In this document: piece after piece, positions 19,635 to 27,489 of the stretch
How positions within the stretch are numbered: the first letter of the stretch is position 1
Layout: every line of letters starts with the position of its first letter
Source: Aurantiochytrium sp. KH105
Taxonomy: Eukaryota > Sar > Bigyra > Thraustochytrida > Thraustochytriidae
NCBI GenBank assembly: GCA_003116975.1
Contig: BGKB01000040.1
Location: 372,001-436,000 of the forward strand
DNA length: 64,000 nt
Reading direction: 5' to 3'
Made by a program: the position numbers and the translations under genes
Notes under the pieces: generated by a model
Database searches by the model: none
What the model saw: only the letters and a program-made list of their open reading frames with translations
Told to the model about the DNA's origin: nothing

Positions 19635-21464
19635 TTAGAAAGCATACAGCGCATATGTCGCAAGAATGAAAAAATACATGGCAAGGGCGCAGGCCCCCTT
19701 TTTCTTCGTGAGACGTGCTTTTGCCTGGCGGTACATAATGACCGGAACGAAAAGAAGACCGGAAAGCAGCGCGACATTGCAAAGCTGAAGGTATGCAGCC
19801 AAAAGAAGACGATCCGCATCTGCGACGACAACTTTGTAGCCGCTCAAGAGGGTAAGCGTGTATGGAAGGCCCAAACCAATACAAATGTTACAAATCTGCG
19901 AGCCCAAAGCATTGCTTACCGCCATGGAACCGTAGCCACGACGCGCTACGGTCACAGATTGAATGGTGTCGGGTACCTCGGCGCCAATGGAAATAAGAAA
20001 GAATCCGAAAAACGCCAAGGGCACCTGGGTCAGTTCTCCCCATCGCTCAACAACAGTACTGATGACAAAGCTGAAGAAAGCAACCCAGGTGAAGGAGACC
20101 AAAAAGGTCAAGGGATAGCGCCACTCTGTGGCGGATCCGCGCTCGCACGAAGGACAGGCCACGTGGAGGAGCACGCGCAACGGCATCGATATGGCGGCAA
20201 CCACGCGCGTCACAGCATGGCCAACGGGACCAAGCTCCTCGAGAGCTGATTCCACGCTGGAGATGCTCAATCGAGGCGAGCCATGTAAGAAGGGCTCGCG
20301 CGCAGAGTCATCGATAAAGGTTACCCGCTCTATTCCATTTCGCGGGACTGCCTGGTACGAGACAACATTGGCGCTGCCACCGTTGGCACTCGCTCCACTT
20401 CCTTGTAAGATCGTCGACTCCGCGAGGCTGTTTGAAGCGGCCCCTGGACCACTGAGCAGAGCAGCGTGCTCGTTTCGCGCGCCGGAGTAGTTGAGATGAT
20501 TATTGGGCCCAAGGGTATCCTCCGTCTCGCTCTCAACGCGAGCCTCAAGGTCAAGGCCAATAGCCTCATCATCATTGTCATCATCGCCGAGCTCGTCATC
20601 CTCTTCGTCGAATGCTGAAAGACCCTTGGCAAGCCCCGTCGAATCCGTACCCCCTGTCGCAGACGTGAGTGAGGTGGCCGAGGTCCCTGCGGTGTTAAGA
20701 CTGGTGGAAGACCCGTTGCGTGCAGCCTTGCGCTTGGAGCGGCGACGGCGTTGCTGCTCGACTCGAGCTTCTTCATGACGCAAAACAAAAGAATCTTGCT
20801 GTTTCAGCTCACCATGCATTCGCGTGTGGTAGCACGAACGTACCGAGGGCGAGAAGAAAACGACAAGGCCGTAGGCTGCATAAAGCCCAAGAAGAGATGA
20901 GCTTTCGGCGAGAGTAATTTTGTGATCATAGAATGCCCCAACCAAGAGCACGAGTGCAGCGGTGTAGACGAGGACGTCACGAAGCAAGGGGCGGCGTTTG
21001 AGTTCCAGGACCTCAACAAGCGGGCCGGAGAAGAGAGCGCAGCAGCCAGGAATTACGGAGAACGCAATGACAGAGCTGCCGAGTATGGCACCCAGACCAA
21101 GATTGATGGACTCTGGACTTGCGTTGGCCGCCTTGAGAGTACTGATGGCGTTGACGATGATTTCTGGTGCCGCACTGCCAAAGGCCATGAACGAAGCGCC
21201 GGCCACATCCTCGCGAACGTTCCACCGAACGCACAGAATCTCGAGGCTCGGAACCAAGTAATCGTCGCAGACGATTGCGAGGCCAAAGAAACAATAGATG
21301 AAGACAACCGCTTCGATGCCGACACCCCACCATTTATCGTCGATGGCGTCAAAGTAAAGCTCTGCCGCAGAGCCAGCGTGAGAAACCTCGCCCAAGGCGC
21401 TTGCCGCTGACATCACTACAGTTTGTGCCACCGTATCTACGGTATCTACGGTGCTTGCGTTCAT
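19635..21464 (-). CDS. K+-dependent Na+/Ca2+ exchanger (NCKX/SLC24 type)
   Basis: 609-residue cation/Ca2+ exchanger that would export or compartmentalise Ca2+ against Na+ (and K+). The two alpha repeats that form the ion pathway are present: MAFGSAAPEIIVNAIST (about 92-108) and LISIGAEVPDTIQS plus SNALGSQICNICIGLGLPY (about 505-550). Each half has about five hydrophobic helices, starting with IEAVVFIYCFFGLAIVCDDY and ending with YFFILATYALYAF. The central cytosolic loop (about 210-440) has a basic RRRRSKRKAAR patch, Thr/Ser-rich sequence and an acidic DEEDDELGDDDNDDEA stretch. In the second repeat the usual GTS-IPD is GAEVPD, close to the NCKX form (SVPD). The start at 21464 is ATG; the N-terminal 30 residues are short and luminal. 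Confidence 0.87.
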   Translation of the reverse strand: MNASTVDTVDTVAQTVVMSAASALGEVSHAGSAAELYFDAIDDKWWGVGIEAVVFIYCFFGLAIVCDDYLVPSLEILCVRWNVREDVAGASFMAFGSAAPEIIVNAISTLKAANASPESINLGLGAILGSSVIAFSVIPGCCALFSGPLVEVLELKRRPLLRDVLVYTAALVLLVGAFYDHKITLAESSSLLGLYAAYGLVVFFSPSVRSCYHTRMHGELKQQDSFVLRHEEARVEQQRRRRSKRKAARNGSSTSLNTAGTSATSLTSATGGTDSTGLAKGLSAFDEEDDELGDDDNDDEAIGLDLEARVESETEDTLGPNNHLNYSGARNEHAALLSGPGAASNSLAESTILQGSGASANGGSANVVSYQAVPRNGIERVTFIDDSAREPFLHGSPRLSISSVESALEELGPVGHAVTRVVAAISMPLRVLLHVACPSCERGSATEWRYPLTFLVSFTWVAFFSFVISTVVERWGELTQVPLAFFGFFLISIGAEVPDTIQSVTVARRGYGSMAVSNALGSQICNICIGLGLPYTLTLLSGYKVVVADADRLLLAAYLQLCNVALLSGLLFVPVIMYRQAKARLTKKKGACALAMYFFILATYALYAF

Positions 21465-22785
21465 CGTCCTTTGTCGTCCTTCTCTCCTGCCTGGTCGTTG
21501 TTGAGGTCAAGATACTGGGTGAAGGCGTCCGCTCTCCGCGGGGGCAGCAAGCTGGCCACCTCGCTCGCCGTCCTGCAGATGCTGGCAGCCTGCTACAACG
21601 CAACGCCCCTGACTGACTGACCTGACCTGACTGACTGACTACTCTTGCGCACAAAGCGCCGCGAAGACCTCTCGTTCCCGTCCAGCGAGCGGCCAGCCGC
21701 AGAAGAGTCCCGAAAGAGGTCCGTCCGCGTCGAAGCCTGCGCCCGGCCAGGCAGCTGGCCGGCGACCGGCCTCGCCGCGTGATCGTGTCTGCTGCTGCTT
21801 CCCTCTTGCTTGCCAAGTCCCGAGGGCGAGAAAGTTGGATTTTGTCTCCTCCTTCATGGCATCACAGCACAGCTGACTTTGACATGTGAGTGAGTGGGTT
21901 CATGGCATGTACGAAATGGATGCGTTATCGTCGGCGAGGATGCTGCGCATAATCACTCATGAAGGCGCGTCGAGAGTCTTCACATGGGTGAGGCGAGGTT
22001 GAGAGCGCTGGCCGATGTGTTATCCATGTATCGCCGCCTACTACTACAGCCGCCATAACTTAACTGGCCAGCGGCCTCCTAGAAGATGAAGACTTGGTTG
22101 ATGGCGAGGCTCTTCATTACGGCGCTGCGTTGCGCGGCGTCGCTGGCCAGCACGGCAGGCAGGCGTCATGGCAGCCAGACTTGCGTCGTCGCGATTTGGT
22201 TTCAACGCTACGACCTACGTGGTGCTGGTGTGGCTGGTGGCTGAAATGAACTGCTGGATGGTGGCTGGCAATTTGAGCCTCGTGTCGCCGAGAATGACTC
22301 TACTGATTTTGCGTGCGACGTGCTACGTAGTACTAGGCCTATACACGTATACTACGCACTAGGCCTGCACGGGGCAGCATGCCTTTCATGTTCTTTATGC
22401 GAAAATCAAATGACTAGAAAAGGCGTCCCAGCCAGGCTGTCCCGCCACCACCGCCGACCACGACTCCGGCGAGGACCGAGATTTCCATCATCTAGACCAC
22501 TGGCCCTGCCACACGAATTTCACTGGTCGAACTCCTTCTCACTCACTCTCTCGCGCGCGCGTGTCTACGTGTGGACGCAGCAGCAGACGTATGCACGCGG
22601 TGCAGCTCGCAACACACGAAAACACGCAGTCTCGACGCTCGCCGCCACTCGTCGAGGCTCGTCGAGACCCCGGTCGTGGGCCGAAGTCGCCGCCACGCCA
22701 CCAGCGATGGTCCCCGCGCTTTGCGCAACCCAATTTAATTGTAGCACCGGACCACGAGCCAGCACTAGTATATATCTAATAGAAA
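21465..22785. other. Intergenic, upstream of exchanger gene
   Basis: Start region of the exchanger gene and beyond. Contains a TGAC tandem tract (21609-21641), the motif CCTACTACTA at 22037, and near 22325-22370 a cluster of partly repeated TACGTAGTA, ACTAGGCCT and TATACACGTATA pieces. A TATATAT lies just before the ATG at 22786. A 64-residue frame from 22168 has no coding character that I can support. Confidence 0.4.
21609..21641 (+). repeat. TGAC/CTGA tandem tract
   Basis: About eight imperfect copies of a 4-5 bp unit (TGAC, with two CTGAC variants) in the 5' flank of the exchanger gene. Confidence 0.85.
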
Positions 22786-23079
22786 TGGCGAGGAATCCGC
22801 TGGGTCCTGCATCCCCGATGGGGAGGAAGCGCGTCACTCTACACGATCCAGAAGCATTGTTGAAATTTAAAATTGATGATTGGCGGGGTCGCGTGGGAAG
22901 TGTCTCCGATTGCGAGCGCGGACCCTCAAAGCGACGGGCAGAGGTGGACTCCGAACTCTGGGCAGGCAGAAGCAAAGAAAGAAAGAAAGAAAGAAAGAAG
23001 TCTGGGCGAGAGTGAAACCAACGAGAGCGGTCGCGACAAAAGGCTAACGAGCCGCGATCTGCCTGCCACTTCGTCTTGA
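22786..23079 (+). pseudogene. Possible small coding region broken at a GAAA repeat
   Basis: From the ATG at 22786 one frame reads a plausible basic/acidic sequence (KRVTLHDPEALLKFKIDDW and onward) into a run of Lys/Glu/Arg encoded by GAAA repeats, then stops. Immediately after the microsatellite a second frame reads SLGESETNESGRDKRLTS to a stop at 23079. The two pieces join only with a frame change inside the repeat, so this may be a gene with an indel (biological or sequencing) at the microsatellite, or chance. No family recognised. A TATATAT sits about 13 bp before the ATG. Confidence 0.2.
22974..22999 (+). repeat. GAAA microsatellite
   Basis: About six GAAA units with the plus strand purely purine; sits where the reading frame of the candidate small coding region changes. 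Confidence 0.9.
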
Positions 23080-23280
23080 GCTTGGAGCGGAAGCTGGCGA
23101 CCGTGGACACTCAAACAATCAATCAAGGCCGCGATTGTACGCAAATTCAGGGCGACTTCGAGTTCCACACATCTGGTTGAACTTGTTTGCTTTGCTCGGT
23201 GACGACTGGCAAGCTCGAGTGTGAGGACGTACGCGTGGGCGCGGAGCTCTCGGGCGCGAGGCTGGACACTCTTCTGACAA

Positions 23281-23517
23281 ATGCTGTCGTCATCGCTGCC
23301 CACGACACTGCATTCCCCATCTCCAATATTCGTGGTGGAGTCTTCACAGCCGGGCAGGGCTTCAGCGCTGGACTGTGCTGCTCTTGACGCAAACGAGGTC
23401 GAGTCCGAGCTCGCGGGCATCTTTAGCGCGGACGTAGACGAAGAACACTTTGTGGACCTCATGTGCCCTGCACGTCCCAGCAATCCCTTGGCAAGAGTGC
23501 TGGACGAGCGCTCATGA
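23281..23517 (+). CDS. Small unknown acidic protein or terminal exon
   Basis: 78 codons, no family recognised. The last 45 or so codons (DANEVESELAGIFSADVDEE to the stop) have the G-first codon pattern, acidic composition and C/G third bases of real genes in this window, whereas the first 30 residues are Ser/Pro-rich and less convincing. It may be a complete small protein (the ATG context is weak, C at -3) or the last exon of a spliced gene whose earlier parts include the frames at 22786-23079. A 216-codon frame on the opposite strand looks like its shadow. Confidence 0.3.
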   Translation: MLSSSLPTTLHSPSPIFVVESSQPGRASALDCAALDANEVESELAGIFSADVDEEHFVDLMCPARPSNPLARVLDERS

Positions 23518-24103
23518 CGCACGCACATTGTCATGGACAAAGAGCAAGTTTCTATTTTACACTTTCCTTTTGACAAATTATCGATGCCATGGGGTGCCGC
23601 GTGGGAAAACGTGGCGCTCGTGACATGAGGAGGAGGCGTGCATGGGAGAGGGCTCCTGCCTGCCGCCTTTACTCTGCTTATTTTTTTTTCTAGTAAAAGT
23701 ATGAGAGCTTTCCCACTCAGTTTCGGGCAGTCTGATCGCCATCAAATTCGGGGAGGGCTAGCTCCAGCTCGGTATCGTTATGAATCATGTATCTGTGTGT
23801 GTGATGATCTTTTCTTCTCATCAATTATTTCTTGTTTGCCTGTCTTCGATGAGATCTTGCAATTTTGTCTGCGTCCTTTTACCCTTTGATTGCGAGAAAA
23901 AGAAAAGCGTGGAAAAAAAAATTGATTTCTGTAGTTGAGTTTGTGTTTGCGTAAATCATATTGCTTGCCATGAATTTCGAATAGTGTGCGAGAAAAGCTG
24001 GCTGGCTGGAAAATTATGCATACGCGAGCCATTATCTTTTCCCAGACATGGGACGCATGCTTTAGACGGCCCCTTTACACCCGACACATGCGAAAGACAG
24101 CTC
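23518..24103. other. Intergenic, AT-rich
   Basis: 586 bp, AT-rich with T and A runs (23681-23700 and 23911-23923), between the small candidate gene and the CNOT4 stop. Likely 3' flanks of both; nothing else recognised. Confidence 0.45.
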
Positions 24104-25582
24104 TCACGGATGCGAAGCGACAGGGGTGGGGCCAGAAGTCTCCGGGACAGCCCGGTAAGCACCAGAAGGATCAAGCATTCCACCATGACCCATCTTGGCA
24201 TTAGACGCCATCGACTCGAGGTAGCGCTGGCGCTGAATGACCTGCAAGGCAACTTGCGCACGGGCCTTTTCAACCTCGGCATGAATGGCATCTGCAGAAA
24301 CGCTGACTGCCGGAGTACGAGACGGCTGCTCCCGCTCGGCACCCGGTGCCAACTTGCGCGGCTCCTGGCGATTCGGATGCGCAGAGTCGTATTCCTCGAG
24401 AGCAATGCCGGCCAGAGTCGCGAGCAGGCTCAGCACATTCTCCGTGCTCGGAGCCACCGCCGCAACTACGTTTTTAGCGCCGCCACCCGACGCTGCCGGC
24501 ATAGAAGCAGCTGAAGTCGCAGAAGAAGAAGAAGAAGAAGACGACGAAGAGGACGGAGCGAGAGCAGAGGTCTCTCCCGTCGCCGTATCTGCATCAGATA
24601 CAGAGGACGTCTGCGCCGGAGGCTTTTGCGAGGAGGGCTGCGAACTCTGAGACGGCGTAGGCGACGGCGTCGATGAAGGTGGAACTGATGCAGTGCCGCC
24701 CGATTGCTGGCGCTTCATCTTGCCCGACTTTGTCTGCGAGGCCCCTACGGAGGAGGATGCCTGCAGAGCAGCAGCGTCCTCGGGTCCGCCATTGTTGTTA
24801 CCTGGCGCAGAAGTAGAACGCGCGAGCGGTCGATCCGGCTTGGACATTGCTCCCTTGGGATGCAACTGCTCGAGCAATGTGAGGGCAGGCGCGGAATTCG
24901 CGGGCGCCTGAACCGCGGAAGAAGAGGCGGTCCCCGCCGCGGCGGCGGCCCACCCGCCCGGACGAACGCCCGTGCCATCGACGGAACCAGAAGGAGCCCC
25001 CCAAGCCCCAGCCTGCGCGCCGCCGGACACGGCCCCTGCCTTGGCCGGCGCCGCAAGCGACTCGGCCACCTGTGTCATGTCCTGGAAGGTCCCGTTGCCG
25101 GCAGCCATCTCTTCCTTTGTGAATGAGGAGGCGACGTCGCCGAGCTTGTGCAAATACAGACAATCGGGGTTGTTGCACGAGACACCGCGGAGAAAAGAGT
25201 TGCAATACTTGGTCGTTCCATACGAGGCTTTGATAACATGGCCGTCGACGGGAAAACCATTGACTGCCTTGATGGCAGACGTGGCGTCTTGCTCGCGGGC
25301 AAATGTGATGTAGGCGCTGTAGCTCGGATCGCCACGATCGCTGTTTCGATTCAGAGCGACCTTGATGATCTTTCCGTACTGTCCAAAAAACTCCTTTGAG
25401 CGAAGCGTATCCTCCGATGCGATGCTGGGCGCCAAGCCAATCAAGTACACCAGATTCCGCTGCACAACACGCACATTGGCCAGGTCCTTTCGGTTTTGCG
25501 GATCAGCTGCAGCGGCAGCGGCTGCGACCGCGCCTGCAGATGAACCGTTGGGGCCCAATCCCGCATGGGTCTGACCTGGCAG
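24104..25582 (-). CDS. CNOT4: CNOT4/Not4-like protein, RING end missing
   Basis: Homologue of the Not4 subunit of the CCR4-NOT complex, an E3 ubiquitin ligase with an RNA-binding half that works in mRNA decay and co-translational quality control. The visible 492 residues contain the linker NRKDLANVRVVQRNLVYLIG, the RRM (through VIKASYGTTKYC) and the C3H zinc finger (KYCNSFLRGVSCNNPDCLYLH), followed by a long Ala/Ser/Pro/Gln-rich tail. These three blocks are specific to CNOT4. The N-terminal C4C4 RING of the family is absent: upstream the frame becomes Ala-rich, then meets the undetermined base at 25583 and GC-rich repeat DNA without cysteines, and there is no in-frame ATG. The RING exon is probably lost in the assembly gap or lies beyond an intron. 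Confidence 0.8.
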   Translation of the reverse strand: MPGQTHAGLGPNGSSAGAVAAAAAAADPQNRKDLANVRVVQRNLVYLIGLAPSIASEDTLRSKEFFGQYGKIIKVALNRNSDRGDPSYSAYITFAREQDATSAIKAVNGFPVDGHVIKASYGTTKYCNSFLRGVSCNNPDCLYLHKLGDVASSFTKEEMAAGNGTFQDMTQVAESLAAPAKAGAVSGGAQAGAWGAPSGSVDGTGVRPGGWAAAAAGTASSSAVQAPANSAPALTLLEQLHPKGAMSKPDRPLARSTSAPGNNNGGPEDAAALQASSSVGASQTKSGKMKRQQSGGTASVPPSSTPSPTPSQSSQPSSQKPPAQTSSVSDADTATGETSALAPSSSSSSSSSSSATSAASMPAASGGGAKNVVAAVAPSTENVLSLLATLAGIALEEYDSAHPNRQEPRKLAPGAEREQPSRTPAVSVSADAIHAEVEKARAQVALQVIQRQRYLESMASNAKMGHGGMLDPSGAYRAVPETSGPTPVASHP

Positions 25583-25636
25583 NCCAGCCCGCGGCGCGGG
25601 CGAGCGCGGGCCCGCGCTGCCGCGCCCGCGCGCGCG

Positions 25637-25662
25637 CCTGCCTGCCTGCCTGCCTGCCTGCC
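25637..25662 (+). repeat. TGCC tandem tract
   Basis: Six to seven TGCC/CTGC units about 55 bp from the undetermined base; a likely cause of the assembly ambiguity. Confidence 0.85.
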
Positions 25663-25991
25663 GGCGGGCGCCGAGGCCTCGCGCGCAACGTCGCTCGGGC
25701 GCTCCCGCTCGCCGTGCCTGCCGCTTTTGGTTTTCCCGTTTCCCGTTTTGGGTCACCGCGCCCGCACGCCGCGGCGGCCCCTTGCGGCGCGCGGCGGCAA
25801 CAGCGGCAACGGCGGCCGCAAGTGAAGAATGCCGCGCGCACACACACGCACTGCCGCGCAGCGACTGACTGGCTGGCCGGGGCAGGCCCGCGGAGCGAGC
25901 GAGGGGCGCAACACGCGCAAACGGCGGAAACCCGAGTGGCGCGCGCGCATTCGCCACTTGCGCGCGGCGGCCGTTTGCGGTGTATCAGGGG

Positions 25992-26022
25992 CAGCCAGCC
26001 AGCAGGCCAGCCAGCCAGCCAG
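25992..26022 (+). repeat. CCAG/CAGC tandem tract
   Basis: About seven imperfect CCAG units in the GC-rich region upstream of the CNOT4-like gene. Confidence 0.85.
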
Positions 26023-27489
26023 TGGCCGTGGTGGGTGGCCGGTGGAGGTCGGGAGCGACGGGAAGAGGGAGGGCCGGCCTGCCCGGGTTGGTGGCTGCGG
26101 CTCGTGCATGAGGAACGGAGCTTGGGCACGGATTATGGGATGTCTGATTGCCGGGATGGGTCGTAAGGGGGGAGGGGAGGTCAGGAAAGGATGTCATGTT
26201 AGCATCATGGTCGAAAGTACCCGAGAGGCCATTCGTTGCGCATGATGGCAGTGGCAAGGATGATGACAATTTACAAATGCTGTGAATTTGGGAAAACAAA
26301 AAAGATAACCTCAGAGATCGCCTCTTTTTTGGCTTTCACAAGCCCAAACTCGAGCTCAGCTTTTCTTTCCATTAGCCGCCGGAAGCTATCTCTCTTTTTC
26401 TTTTCACCTTTTCTTAGCTCTCTTACGCTTGGAGGATGATGATCATGGTGATGAGAGGGATCCGAGGGATCATTGCTCTCGCTGCTGCTTCTTTGCGCTC
26501 GGTAGTTGATTGAAATTGGGATGAAGCTGTAGCAACGCACACAACAAACGAAAATTGAACTTCGAAGGCTCTTGCTCTTGCTTCGTCTTCACATGCGATT
26601 TATCTCAAGTCGACTACGAGAGCGAGGCTGTTCATTTCAAGAAGGAAATGTTTGAGGAGGAGACAGTCATCTTCAGTTGCTACGTAATCTCACGCTTGCA
26701 AAGAGACAGCGCGATGAATGTGACCGTTGCATGCAATGATGGCCTTAACAATGTTCCTGGATCCAACTTGATCACGTCCAAACCAAGCCGCACAATTCAC
26801 CCAACGGTAAGAGTGCCAAAACACGCGAGGCGAATACAGACAGAATTACAGTAATGTAATTAGAGAACATGCTCAATGATGCGCTGAAGTGTTTTGGCGC
26901 GCGACCGGCTGATACATTCCGACCGCATTAGAGTAAGTCATTCTCTTTTATTCTTTCTTTTCCATTGCTCTTTTGCTTCCAAGCCCCGGCTATGTGAACA
27001 ACCTTGACGCCACAATTGTCATCCATTGTATGCGCCGCCGCAACTCGCATCGATGTGCGCTCTCTCCATCCTCGTGCGTGGTCGCGGTCACGGCCGCTGA
27101 GAGAACAAGCAACATCAACGACCACGCCGTGGTCGCGATCATGACCACGGTTCGCGTTTGCAAGCGGGCTCCCCCTTGTCTCGACGTTCTGCACACACCT
27201 ACTACGTTTACTACGCCGACTTTTGAGTCTCCTACTACTAATAGAAAAGGAAGGGCCAGCACGTGCCAGAATACAGCAAGCACACCGTCCTTGCGCTGCT
27301 GCGGTCTCCAAACACCTCGCCGCGCGTGCATCGGTGCCCTTCTTATCCTCGTCCTCGCCGTGCGCACGTCGCGAGGCTCGCCTCGGGTCTCTCCTCGTGC
27401 AACGCCCCCTCCGTCCCCGTAGCTTCTTGCCTTTCTCTGAGCGAGAGATTGAGCAAGCGAGCGAGCGTGTGCATACGGCTTGTTTGAAG

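Larger units (their letters stand above)
25583..27489. other. Undetermined base and gene-poor, repeat-rich region
   Basis: Starts with the only N in the window (25583). 25584-26130 is extremely GC-rich with TGCC and CCAG tandem tracts and resembles the leader DNA of other genes here. 26130-27200 is AT-richer; two small frames (26271-26540 minus, 26555-26854 plus) lack ATG starts and are not supported. CCTACTACTA occurs at 27231, upstream of the TIR-like/TPR gene. Confidence 0.45.

Noticed and set aside
22926..23576. 216-codon minus-strand frame
   Set aside because: No ATG start; Ser/Arg/Leu-rich translation looks like the complement of the acidic plus-strand piece.
26271..26540. 89-codon minus-strand frame with a Lys/Glu-rich helix
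   Set aside because: Helical stretch is suggestive (ELRKGEKKKRDSFRRLMERK) but there is no ATG at its start, no clear splice sites and no conserved neighbour; left unannotated.
26555..26854. 99-codon plus-strand frame
   Set aside because: Non-ATG start, unbiased codon use, AT-rich intergenic context.
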